Below are positions 21,401-30,009 of a stretch of DNA of 64,000 nt, one piece after another (position 1 is the stretch's first letter; each line of letters opens with the position of its first letter). Source of the stretch: Aplidium turbinatum. Its lineage: Eukaryota > Chordata > Ascidiacea > Aplousobranchia > Polyclinidae. A program made the position numbers and the translations under genes. Under the pieces are notes generated by a model. It was given only the letters and a program-made list of their open reading frames with translations. It did no database searches and was not told the origin of the DNA. The stretch is from positions 1,488,001-1,552,000 of the forward strand of contig OU964928.1 in NCBI GenBank assembly GCA_918807975.1, in the 5' to 3' direction.

Positions 21401-23349
21401 CCCTTTTCAATATAATACCAATAGCTCAGTCACTAGATCAAACAACATTGATCACCTGCTGCTGTTGTGCCTCGAATCAAAACCAATTACAACTCCTCGT
21501 TCTTTCACAGTGTTGCCAAACTTCTCTTGCAAGTAAACCGAGAAGCCCTGCACAAGGACAAGCTTAAAATTGTTTCAATGCAATTCCTGAAGACAACAGT
21601 CGTAACCAACAATTTTTGTACTGTACGTAGAAATGATGGGTGAAAAGTTCACATGTAAAACCTTTTTGCTGAATTTGTATGTTTTATTTGAAAAAATGCA
21701 AATTATCAATGAATTGTAGTTTAAGAAGCACACATCTCATTATAAGCATTAAATCTTGCTGGGTGCAAGATCAGCAGACATTACCTGCGTGGTTTGTATG
21801 ATGGTGAGGTCATTCATCCTTGAATTTCCACATCCCATCTCCGCCCGTAAGCCTGCAGTTAAGACAACTTTACATCAAGTGCCAAGAAACATTTCATATT
21901 GCGCTTTACTGAAATGATGGCTGCCAACCTACTGACGGAGGGACTTGTTGGTTGACAGCCGCCTGCCAAGAACGGACCTGCTTATTGGACAATTCAACCG
22001 AAGTGCACCATCTTTATAAAAAATGTTATAAATTTGTGATTATTTTGAAAAGTAGCAAAAACGAGCTGGAGTGTGTGATCATTTTATAAACTTAAATAAA
22101 AACTTTTATATTATTACAACGACTTCTTTATGAAGCGAACATTCATACAAGTCCGTCATAAAAAAAAGTGTAAAATAACTCCACTGCAGCCTCAATATTA
22201 TAGTTGATGCCAAAATCATCGCCGCTACGGTCAAAAGTTGGACGATACAACATTCAGTTCTGTTTTTAATACGTACAGACACAGTCGTACACTGATCTTT
22301 TGCTTGTATTTGATTACAACTACGATAGCTAACTCCTAACTACGATTACAACTATTACTATGATATAGAAATAGATTATAACTACTGTTTAAAAGTATAC
22401 TAATACTACGATTACAACTACTGTTAAAAAGTGTAGCGCAATTAGAAAGCAATGAAAAATAAATATCACATTGTGATTGTGATACCTGCAGTCCCGAATT
22501 CCATACGTTGCAGAAGACACTTTCTGAGGTCATCAAGCTTCTTCTCCGAATATAACTTTTCAATTTCACTCCGTGTCTTCACATTCTGCGCATCATGTAA
22601 AAGCATTAAATTAGGTCAACGACACATGAAAGACGTTATGACATAACAATGCACTAATTCGCCTGATGGAATCTTAAAACTGTGAAAAATATCCAGTTTC
22701 AACTTGTGGAAAAACGCATCAAAGGCTTTGTTATGAAGTGAAAATGGTGCTGAAGTCAAAGTCAAGTGAGATACAGTGATACACGCCTGTACTTTCTTTC
22801 CATAAGCCACAAACCTTCAACTTGGAGCAGTGGAATACCTCTACTACTTCTATCATCTCTACTTCAATTGCGTAGAGGAAAGAAAATTGCACCTCCCAGT
22901 GGTGTTAGAAGTGGGGCTGGGTCGTTGGAAAACACATCAGCATCAAAACGCACCACCTCTACCCACCAAACAGACGCATGATGACTATGAGGGTGGGATA
23001 ATGAAACACACAATAGCATCATGGTGGTGGGCTCGTGGATTCTCCATACACTTTGTATTGCCACTTGAGTTTGCAGATTAAGAAGGAAGTAAAGCTATAG
23101 GAGAATAGTAAATAACCTCAACAATAAAGGCACATTGCAAGTATTGAGTTCTATCATAGCACCATCTAAAACAGATAGACCTATTTTTTAGAGTTAAAAA
23201 AGTTCACATGGAATTTGATATATTCACTGTTGGGTATCTGACAACGCTGCATCAAACCATACAAATTGGTACAACTTACTTTGTCCCAAGCTAGCCAGGT
23301 CTTTATAGCGTCATCCAAGTTTCTATCTCCAGATGAAATTCCAGTCATC
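12468..23349 (-). CDS. PGM2: PGM2, phosphopentomutase / phosphoglucomutase-2 (15 exons)
   Basis: Cytosolic alpha-D-phosphohexomutase family enzyme that interconverts ribose-1-P/ribose-5-P and deoxyribose phosphates, and glucose-1-P/glucose-6-P less well. Exons by splice sites and homology: 23280-23349, 22486-22585, 21785-21852, 21456-21547, 20003-20087, 19609-19738, 17885-18035, 17165-17354, 16817-16949, 16522-16667, 15967-16060, 15605-15734, 15182-15398, 12929-13059, 12468-12570. The product is about 612 residues, the usual family length. Catalytic features are intact: phosphoserine loop [13 protein letters not shown] (exon 6), metal loop DPDADR and sugar loop GNELG (exon 9), FEEAIGYM (exons 11-12) and phosphate-binding [12 protein letters not shown] (exon 14). 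Introns are GT-AG and phases agree everywhere except exon 1 to 2, which is one base out in a run of four A. That may be an assembly slip or an unseen variant. The start [10 protein letters not shown] precedes the conserved TWLAWDK. Confidence 0.95.
13685..14092. repeat. Minisatellite in PGM2 intron 14
   Basis: About a dozen tandem units of roughly 30-40 bp built on ACACACGTATCCTCAACCC followed by a variable CACCACACCCGA or CACCACACAACACCCGA spacer. It lies between exons 13 and 14 of PGM2 (intron 13060-15181). Confidence 0.9.
14452..14900 (+). mobile_element. tRNA-derived SINE, family 3 remnant
   Basis: The tRNA-like head reads GGCTGCGTGGTCGAGTGGTG (A box) and GATTGGTTCGACACCGCTCC (B box). 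Related heads occur at about 34948 and 50788. The body extends through about 400 bp to an AATAAACAGTTTTTATTT-like end, but that limit is approximate. It lies in the PGM2 intron 13060-15181. Confidence 0.55.
16421..16480. mobile_element. Palindromic MITE copy (partial)
   Basis: AAATCAACCGTTTTTTACAT followed by TGATTCAAC matches the left arm of the PstI-centred palindrome. The right arm is lost. It lies about 40 bp from exon 10 of PGM2, inside the intron. Confidence 0.5.
17560..17745 (-). mobile_element. Possible tRNA-derived SINE remnant
   Basis: On the minus strand GGCCATCGGGTAGTTTAACG resembles an A box, and CAAGTTCAACTCCC about 80 bases later resembles a B box. The spacing is long, so the head is decayed. 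It is in PGM2 intron 17355-17884. No tail or target duplication was identified. Confidence 0.35.
18463..19594. mobile_element. TIR DNA element in PGM2 intron 6
   Basis: Ends ATAGGCGCCTAAC and GTTAGGCGCCTAT are flanked by an exact 10-bp duplication GGTCCACACC (18453-18462, 19595-19604). Both termini carry CGTGGGGGC just inside. A 9-10 bp duplication is unlike hAT and recalls Mutator-like elements, but the family cannot be assigned. No transposase was recognised. The right end lies within 15 bases of PGM2 exon 6, beside its splice donor. Confidence 0.85.
19334..19406. mobile_element. Palindromic MITE copy inside the TIR element
   Basis: The centre CGTCTGCAGACGTTAAATC and right arm AATCAATGTAAAATGACAG, followed by ATTTTGTGGTCTGG, are well preserved; the left arm is degraded. 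Nested in the 18463-19594 element. Confidence 0.65.
20440..21093. repeat. Foldback element with about 220 bp inverted arms
   Basis: The left arm (20440-20665) and right arm (20876-21093) are reverse complements at roughly 85-90 percent by eye. Shared landmarks include TTACTTCACAAT, CTGTTTTAGCCTG, AGTCAGTGAGTCGTT and TTAGGCGTTATTGCTGTGAA. The spacer is about 210 bp. It lies in PGM2 intron 20088-21455 with no coding content. It is probably a long-TIR non-autonomous transposon; the target duplication is not evident. Confidence 0.85.
21180..21336. repeat. Short foldback element with 24-bp arms
   Basis: TTCGGTGAGTCCGATTCGGT at 21180 is mirrored by ACCGAATCGGACTCACCGAA ending at 21336. The arms contain a repeated TTCGGTGAGT unit. 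The interior has G-rich runs such as TTAGGGTTAGGATTAGGGG. It lies in the same PGM2 intron as the larger foldback. Confidence 0.8.
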
Positions 23350-24030
23350 TTGCTTTTCACTATAAGGATGCCTAACTACAGCACTATTAAAACTAGACCA
23401 AAATTTTATAAAATTATCCTATAATTTGCTAACGATAACTATTCTAAATAAATGGAAGATGTAAACAGTCTAGCGATACATGGAAACATCAGTGAGGCCT
23501 ATCGTTGGTGTAACATAGTTTTGCATTTTTAGATTTAAAGCTACAGTAAATATGTTACAGAATATAAAACAACATAAAATAAACAATATCCTAACTGCAT
23601 ATCTGTTTAGGGAATAACACAATACTTAAAACAATATTTACACACCGCAAACTTCATTATCGTCTATAATGGCACCACAGTATCAGTTTGGAAGTGCTGT
23701 GACTTCACAAAGAAACTCCAAAATTCCAAGCTCAAGTGATTCAAAGCCAACGATTATGACGACATACAAAAGTTGTACATTGAATAAAGGAAATTCGTTC
23801 TTCAATTTCACTACAGCCAGCTTCAAAAAACAAAGTTGTGTTCATATAAACTGGTGTCATCACCACCAACACACTGTGTGAACAAGTCGACAAACCGATA
23901 TTATTTTGAATTGGCATTTCTTGTCATTGAAATACTACACCATTCACTTCAAACATGGCAATAGACTGTGGTAAGCAGTGCATATAATACTATTGCTATC
24001 ACAAGTGGGACTATTGCAACCGGCTTCTCA

Positions 24031-24372
24031 TCATACAAGCAATACCCTTTTAATATTTCTGCCGTCCTTAACTGAAATGAAATACAGTAGTAACATCGAA
24101 TGTACAATAGCTTTCCATCACTGAAATTTCACGTGAATCAATCAACGCCACACACAAATATATATTGTTCCTAAGAGTTTGCGATATACAAAGCCTGAAA
24201 AGCATGTCCTGGGTATGACGTTAAACTGCATCCTCAATATCAGGAGGAGAGGTAGCACCTTACTCCAGGTCTGGGCCCGTTGGCACCGGAACACGTCCCG
24301 CTGGTAGTTCTGGACCTCACTTCTGACATTGATGCCCGTGCCAGGCAGGTTGGCGGCGTAGGCGGATGATAG
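24031..24372 (-). CDS. Possible last two exons of an unrecognised gene
   Basis: The minus strand shows an open exon 24264-24372 after a TGTAG acceptor, encoding SSAYAANLPGTGINVRSEV, then QNYQRDVFRCQRAQTW, ending at a GTAAGG donor. Joining it to an exon at 24031-24071 (acceptor TTTCAG) gives IKDGRNIKRVLLV and a stop, with matching phase. The first exon is markedly GC-rich against its surroundings. No family was recognised. It could instead be a non-coding 5' exon of PGM2, which starts 700 bp further on. If real, its upstream exons lie beyond the LINE at 24431-27714. Confidence 0.35.
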
Positions 24373-24430
24373 CTACATGCTACAACGGCTACAATGGCAA
24401 CATCTTTCAAGAAGGAAAACTTAAGTCAAA

Positions 24431-27400
24431 CCCGGGTTGGCCGAACTCGTTAGTTGTCGTGCAGAGGCATCCGGTCATCCAGACCACTCCGGTCTTTAAA
24501 TGGAGGTTGGGGGTAAGCAAGGGCATGCTCCCTGTAGAAAAACATGCACCAAAAAATCCTAATGATGAGTGTCAAAAATAGAATGGCCCCCAGTCCCCGG
24601 CAGCCCTTAAATGGGCAGGGGGTGCGAAGAATCTCCGGGTTGTCTGACGTTTCTGTTAAAAATTCAGGGATACGACTGGGAAGTCTAAATGTTGGAAGTT
24701 TGCGTTGTAGAGGTACTGAGGTGAGTGAAGAGCTGAGAATGAGGAAGGTAGATGTTTGCTGTTTACAGGAAGTCCGATGGAGGAACAAAGGAGCCAGGTT
24801 TTTGGGTGTCAAAGGACGGAGATACAAGCTGTGGTGGTCGGGCAATGATATTGGGACCGGAGGAGTTGGGATTTTGGTAAAGGAAGAGCTATATGAAAAT
24901 GTTGTTGAGGTTCGTAGACAGAGTGACAGAGTAATGGCGATAGTGATGGTGGTCGAGAATGTAGTGATGAGAATAATTTGTGCTTATGCACCACAAAGTG
25001 GAAGATCCGATGCAGAAAAAGAAAGGTTTTATGATGAAATGGCCTATGAATGGAGCACAAGAAGTGATCAGGAAATTGTATTGGGTCTTGGGGACTTTAA
25101 TGGCCACGTTGGCCAACAAGTTGATGGGTTTGAAGGTGTTCATGGAGGGTTTGGCGTGGGAGAAAGAAATCGCGATGGAAGGCGACTACTTGAGTTTTGT
25201 GATGAAAAGGACCTGTGTGTTGCAAATACCTGGTTTAAGAAAGAGGAAGGAAGAAAAGTGACTTTCAGTGCAGGTGGAAATGAAACCGAAATTGACTTTG
25301 GGTTGGTATGCAGGAAAAACAGAAAACTGATCAAAGATGTGAAAGCGATACCATGCGAACTTCAGCATAGGTTGGTGGTTATCGATTTGGACAAGAAAGG
25401 TCTGAAGAAAACTGTAAATAAAAAAAGGGTGATCAAAAGAAAAGTTTGGAAGTTAGAAGATGCCGACACAAGAGAAAGGTTTAAAAAGAGAGTTGAAAGT
25501 CTTGTTCACAACGATGTGAATGATGTATGGGGATCCTTCAAGAATGGAGTTTTGCAAGCTTGCGATGAAGTTTGTGGGAAAACAAAAGGCAGGATGGATC
25601 GAGGAGATACGTGGTGGTGGAATGAAGATGTGAGGGAAGTGATTGGGGAGAAAAAAGTCGCATACAAGGCTTGGTGCAGAAATAGATCAGAAGAAACTAA
25701 GCTCAAGTACAAGCAATTGAAAAATCGGGCAAAGAGAATAGTTGCAAAAGCTATGAAGAAAGAAGCTGAGCAGGAATTGACCAAATTAAAAAACAGTCCT
25801 AACGAAGTATATAAGTTTATGAAGGTTATGAAGCGGGATGGGAAAGATGTAGATGGTGGACGATGTATTAAAGGAAGGGATGGAAAACTTGGTTTCAGTG
25901 AGAAAGATCGTGGAAGAATTTGGAAAGAACATATGGAGATGATAATGAACGAGGAAAACGATTGGGATCAAAATGTGGAAGCCGACGTGGTAGCAGGTCC
26001 ATTAAAGAGAGTTACTCGAGAGGAGGTAACGCAAGCAATGAAGAAAATGAAATCGGGGAAGGCTCCTGGACTATCTGAAGTCACTGTGGAAATGATACGC
26101 GCAAGTGGAGAGACAGGACTGAAAGCAATGCAGGAAATCAGTCAACGTGTGTTAGATGGAAAAGGAATGCCAAATGAATGGAAGATGAGTGTGGTGATAC
26201 CCATCTTCAAGGGAAAGGGTGATGTAATGGATTGTGGGTCATATAGGGGAATAAAACTGTTGGAGCATGCAATGAAGGTAGTGGAAAGGGTGTTGGAGAA
26301 TAGAATAAGATCTGTGGTGAAGCTGGACGAGATGCAGTGTGGATTTATGCCTGGGAAGGGAACGACAGATGCTATTTTTATTTTGAGAAGGTTGCAAGAG
26401 GAATATCGAGACAAGGGTAAAAACTTGTACATGTGTTTCGTGGACATGGAAAAGGCGTTTGATAGAGTTCCAAGAAGAGTGATGGAATGGGCAATGAGAA
26501 AAAAAGTAATGCCAGAAGCTCTCGTGCAAGCCGTAATGGGTCTTTACGACGGTGCAAGGACGAGAGTTCGCGTTGGATCTGCCCTCTCAGACGAGTTTTC
26601 GGTGAAGGTTGGTGTACACCAGGGTTCTGTCCTCTCTCCTCTAATCTTTGCCATTGTGATTGATGTGATTACCGAATGTGTAAGAGAAGATTCATTAATG
26701 GAGATACTGTACGCCGATGATTTGGTTTTGTTGAGTGACACAATGGAAGATCTGAGAGGGAAATTTGAGAAGTGGAAGGAGTCGTTTGAATGTAAAGGTA
26801 TGCGTGTGAACATCAAAAAGACAAAGGTCGTAATAAGCGGAACGGAAGGGGAAATCACAATGAGCAAAATTGACCCATGTGGCGTCTGCGGAAGAAGAGT
26901 GATGGCAAATTCTGTTACATGTACGAAATGCAAGAAATGGGTGCATGGAAGATGTGCAAAGATGAAGAGAGTGACATGCAGATCTGGAGATGGTTTTGAA
27001 TGTGAAAGATGCAAGAAGATTGAGGAAGGAATGATTGGTCCTGTTGAAAAGCTGAATGACGAAGTTGAATCAGTAAATGCCTTTTGCTATCTAGGAGATA
27101 GATTGAATGCCAGTGGTGGTTGTGAAGCGGCAGTGACTGCAAGAGGAAGGTTTGGTTGGGTGAAATTCAGAGAGTGTCGAGAGTTGTTATGTGGTAGAAG
27201 ATTTCCGTTGAAAATGAGAGGAAGAATTTATATTAGTTGTGTGAGATCTGCAATGCTGTACGGAAGTGAGACATGGTGCTTACGGGAAAACGAATTGGCG
27301 ATTTTAAGAAGAACTGAGAGAGCGATGGTGAGAGCAATGTGTGGTGTAAAGCTGATGGACAAAAGGAATACCGAAGAACTTATGAGCTTGCTTGGGTTGA

Positions 27401-27714
27401 ATGAGAGTGTTGATAAGTTGGCAAAAGCGAATGGAGTGAGGTGGTATGGGCATGTTTTGAGAAGGGATGAAGATGATGTTTTGAGAAGAGCGCTGGAGTT
27501 GCGAGTGGAGGGTCGTAGAAAACAAGGAAGACCAAAGAAAACATGGAAAAAGCAAGTTGAGGAAGAAAGCAGCAAGGTGGGCTTGACAAGAGAGGACGCG
27601 CTAGACAGATCGATGTGGAGGCAGGGTGTGAAGACGATTGCGGCACTTGGAGGTGAATCCGGCCACCCTCGGTAACGGGGACATCACCGGATTAAAACTG
27701 GACTACTACTACTA
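24431..27714 (+). mobile_element. LINE with intact endonuclease/reverse-transcriptase frame
   Basis: A single open frame of 1043 residues (24544-27675) makes this look recently active. The endonuclease (about 40-265) shows LGSLNVGSL, CCLQEVRWRN, CAYAPQSG, LGDFNGHVG and TEIDFGLV. The reverse transcriptase (about 500-770) shows GKAPGLSEV, FVDMEKAFDRVP, VHQGSVLSPLIF and the catalytic LYADD near residue 722. Between the thumb and the C-terminal region is a C4HC3-like zinc domain (about 777-827: CGVCGRRV, CTKCKKWVHGRC, CERCKK). The end is a GGRRKQGRPKKTW-type tail. There is no ORF1. After the stop come about 25 bases and a short (CTA)n tail. The 5' limit is approximate and no target duplication was found. 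It is RTE/jockey-like; the exact clade is uncertain. Confidence 0.93.
24544..27675 (+). CDS. LINE polyprotein: endonuclease, reverse transcriptase, zinc domain
   Basis: Encodes the 1043-residue protein of the LINE described over 24431-27714. The apurinic-type endonuclease nicks the target, and the reverse transcriptase copies the element RNA from the nick. The putative zinc-binding insert is Cys/His rich in a PHD- or RING-like spacing. The start ATG at 24544 is the first in frame; a later Met at 24562 or 24583 is equally possible because homology only begins near IRLGSLNVGSL. Strong G/A purine bias on the coding strand sets it apart from flanking host DNA. Confidence 0.9.
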   Translation: MHQKILMMSVKNRMAPSPRQPLNGQGVRRISGLSDVSVKNSGIRLGSLNVGSLRCRGTEVSEELRMRKVDVCCLQEVRWRNKGARFLGVKGRRYKLWWSGNDIGTGGVGILVKEELYENVVEVRRQSDRVMAIVMVVENVVMRIICAYAPQSGRSDAEKERFYDEMAYEWSTRSDQEIVLGLGDFNGHVGQQVDGFEGVHGGFGVGERNRDGRRLLEFCDEKDLCVANTWFKKEEGRKVTFSAGGNETEIDFGLVCRKNRKLIKDVKAIPCELQHRLVVIDLDKKGLKKTVNKKRVIKRKVWKLEDADTRERFKKRVESLVHNDVNDVWGSFKNGVLQACDEVCGKTKGRMDRGDTWWWNEDVREVIGEKKVAYKAWCRNRSEETKLKYKQLKNRAKRIVAKAMKKEAEQELTKLKNSPNEVYKFMKVMKRDGKDVDGGRCIKGRDGKLGFSEKDRGRIWKEHMEMIMNEENDWDQNVEADVVAGPLKRVTREEVTQAMKKMKSGKAPGLSEVTVEMIRASGETGLKAMQEISQRVLDGKGMPNEWKMSVVIPIFKGKGDVMDCGSYRGIKLLEHAMKVVERVLENRIRSVVKLDEMQCGFMPGKGTTDAIFILRRLQEEYRDKGKNLYMCFVDMEKAFDRVPRRVMEWAMRKKVMPEALVQAVMGLYDGARTRVRVGSALSDEFSVKVGVHQGSVLSPLIFAIVIDVITECVREDSLMEILYADDLVLLSDTMEDLRGKFEKWKESFECKGMRVNIKKTKVVISGTEGEITMSKIDPCGVCGRRVMANSVTCTKCKKWVHGRCAKMKRVTCRSGDGFECERCKKIEEGMIGPVEKLNDEVESVNAFCYLGDRLNASGGCEAAVTARGRFGWVKFRECRELLCGRRFPLKMRGRIYISCVRSAMLYGSETWCLRENELAILRRTERAMVRAMCGVKLMDKRNTEELMSLLGLNESVDKLAKANGVRWYGHVLRRDEDDVLRRALELRVEGRRKQGRPKKTWKKQVEEESSKVGLTREDALDRSMWRQGVKTIAALGGESGHPR

Positions 27715-28424
27715 AAGCATTTTGTGAGAATGGTAGCTTGTTTCCTATTGCTTTCTGGTGTTGTGCAAGTGCTGCATTACAGCCAGTCTATTGCCACGGT
27801 CTTGTTAGTTAGCTTGAATTTGGGAAGCATTTTCAAACTGATACAGCAACATATCCTCTACCAAAAATTATTGTAGCATTCAAACTAATGCGGATTTTGT
27901 TTTTAACCTGCAATGAGTTTACCATGTTTTTCCTCAACCAGTTTGTTGACAGGCATTTTGTTTACAAGTGTGTTGGGATGTTAAAATTACTAAAAGTAGA
28001 GGTCATGCTGTTGTCTACGATAGGTTTGAAAATGCTTCATAAAATTTAAACCAACAACATTATAGAAATTCTATCCAATTAGGAGACACCGTTTTATCGT
28101 AAACATTCTGGAAAATCGAGTCATTCTGTGTAAAATTGAACATCAGTGCATACAACAGGTAGTAGTAATGTACTAGTACAAAGTACTAGCTCACAAAACA
28201 CACAACATACTAGCAACAGCTACTAAACCTAGCTTACTGATAGCAGAAATTTAAAATGTTTGCAAGGCAATAGAAATCAATTTGTGGCTGACAACAATTA
28301 TAATTACAAGTTATATATATAATAAGTGTAAAGGTATTGTGTGCATGGCAAATAACACGACAGGAATAAATGGTATAATAGAGAAAACATTTGTGTACAG
28401 TTCACATAAAATTCTGCAATGCAT
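27715..28424. other. AT-rich spacer, 3' flank of CEP57
   Basis: AT-rich sequence without a recognisable gene. It must hold the 3' UTR of the minus-strand CEP57-like gene on its right. The left edge abuts the (CTA)n tail of the LINE. Confidence 0.5.
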
Positions 28425-29969
28425 TCAATCCCAGCTCAAATCATCTTGGCGAATAGCCGATCGCACAGTACGCATATCACGCAAAAAATTAAGCCTTTGT
28501 TGTCTTCCTTCTCCTGTCCGATTACGAGGTGAACTCGACGTTGACTTTTTCAGGCGGGTGCTAGCGTGAGTGTTTCGTGAATCTGACATTGATCGAGCCG
28601 CAGGACTCTGCTTGGCTTGGTTTTGTGCATTGCACCTTTTCAGTAACATTTTGTGACGTTTCACGGTAGAGATTTGATCGCTTTTTTTCTCCATCTTAGC
28701 TACCAAAGCACCCAGTTCACATTCAAGATCTTTACGAATTTCATGATCATAAGTCTCATTGATCTGCTTCACAAGAACTTGATGTTCAAAAGTCATTTTT
28801 CCAAACTCATCCTGAAGGGCAAGAATAAGCTCATCTAAGTCTTCCTTTGTAGAGGGAGAAAGCTGCTTTTCTCTTTTTCGTCCTCTGTGAACTTCTTCAC
28901 CACTTCCAGATGAAGATTCTTCATCAGGAAGTGCTTCTCTCTTTCCACTGACAACTTCCTCATTGCAATACAGGGGACTGTGATGCTTCAAGTCATGAAG
29001 TAAGTTTTGCAGATTTGCTGACACAGCATGACTCGGTGATGTTGATGTTCCAGTGATGAAAGGAATATCAGCAAGATTCAGTCTGTAATGAGGCTGACCT
29101 GCAACTTTCTGGAGTGGATTTTGTTTAGGAGTCACCTGATTTTTTTTATCTTCTTTCTGAGGTTTTTTGCACTGGATTTTTTTCTTTTTGCCAGATGTAA
29201 GTTTTTTAGGCTTTTCCTTTGGAGACATAAAAGGATCCTTGTTCAAAATGCGATTCGCTTCAGCTTCTGTTTGCAATTGAGCAGCTCTATCAGAGAGCAA
29301 CTTCTTTTGATGTTCTTCTTCCTTTAATTGTTCTTCTAGTTCTTTTATTCTATATTCAGATACCTCTTTTCTTGTAGCTAAATCTTCAAATCGATTTTGA
29401 ATATATTCCATCTTATTTAACTTGGCTTGAATGTCACGATTTTCAGCAGTAACTCTCCCACGATCCCGTTCAAGAGCAATTTGTCGTTCAAGCGCATTTG
29501 TTCTTTCCTTTTCAGCATTTTGGACCATTCGGCTCATATTTTCCAACTGACGTTCAAGCAGCTGACAGCGAGCATCAGCATTACGTAACTGGGATTCAAC
29601 TTCAATTGTGGGCTGTATTTGAATGGTAGGACTTCTGAGAGAAGTAGTTTTTGGGAGGGAACTTGGAGTAGGTGTCTTGGGAGCTGTGTAAGAGCTTTGG
29701 GAATGGTTTAATACATCTTTGTATGCACTTGTTTCTGCTGCAAGGGACTTTAAATTTTTTTCAGCTTTTGTACGATCAAGTTCTAAGTTATGGATTTTAT
29801 CTTGCAATCCTTTCAATGCAGCCAACACAGCCTCACTATTGCTTTCCGGAAAGGTATTGACAGGTTTGCCTGGCTTACGAGTCAATCTGCTGTTAAGAAA
29901 TGGCTTCTCCACTGGATACTCTTGATACGAAGCCATGGAAGGTGGCTCATCAAAGAGAGATGTTGCCAT
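28425..29969 (-). CDS. CEP57: CEP57-family centrosomal protein, single exon
   Basis: The 514-residue protein is close to human CEP57 (500). It is a coiled-coil protein of the pericentriolar material that binds microtubules and works in centriole duplication with CEP63/CEP152. The conserved N-terminal block (about 39-90: FPESNSEAVLAALKGLQDKI, NLELDRTKAEKNLKSL) opens a centrosome-targeting coiled coil running to about residue 245. A basic, low-complexity linker follows (KPKKLTSGKKKKIQCKKPQK). The C-terminal microtubule-binding block at about 373-450 reads DELILALQDEFGKMTFEHQ, then LVKQINETYDHEIRKDLECE and LGALVAKMEKKSDQIS. The whole reading frame lacks introns, unlike vertebrate CEP57 and unlike PGM2 next door. 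That suggests an old retrocopy that replaced or joined the parent gene, or intron loss. It could equally be the CEP57L1-type paralogue. Confidence 0.88.
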   Translation of the reverse strand: MATSLFDEPPSMASYQEYPVEKPFLNSRLTRKPGKPVNTFPESNSEAVLAALKGLQDKIHNLELDRTKAEKNLKSLAAETSAYKDVLNHSQSSYTAPKTPTPSSLPKTTSLRSPTIQIQPTIEVESQLRNADARCQLLERQLENMSRMVQNAEKERTNALERQIALERDRGRVTAENRDIQAKLNKMEYIQNRFEDLATRKEVSEYRIKELEEQLKEEEHQKKLLSDRAAQLQTEAEANRILNKDPFMSPKEKPKKLTSGKKKKIQCKKPQKEDKKNQVTPKQNPLQKVAGQPHYRLNLADIPFITGTSTSPSHAVSANLQNLLHDLKHHSPLYCNEEVVSGKREALPDEESSSGSGEEVHRGRKREKQLSPSTKEDLDELILALQDEFGKMTFEHQVLVKQINETYDHEIRKDLECELGALVAKMEKKSDQISTVKRHKMLLKRCNAQNQAKQSPAARSMSDSRNTHASTRLKKSTSSSPRNRTGEGRQQRLNFLRDMRTVRSAIRQDDLSWD

Positions 29970-30009
29970 AACTACAATTGGGCAGAAACTTGTTTATGGC
30001 ACTAAACAA

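Noticed and set aside
24450-27646. Many minus-strand frames across the LINE
   Set aside because: They are antisense shadows of the 1043-residue LINE frame, caused by its strong purine bias.
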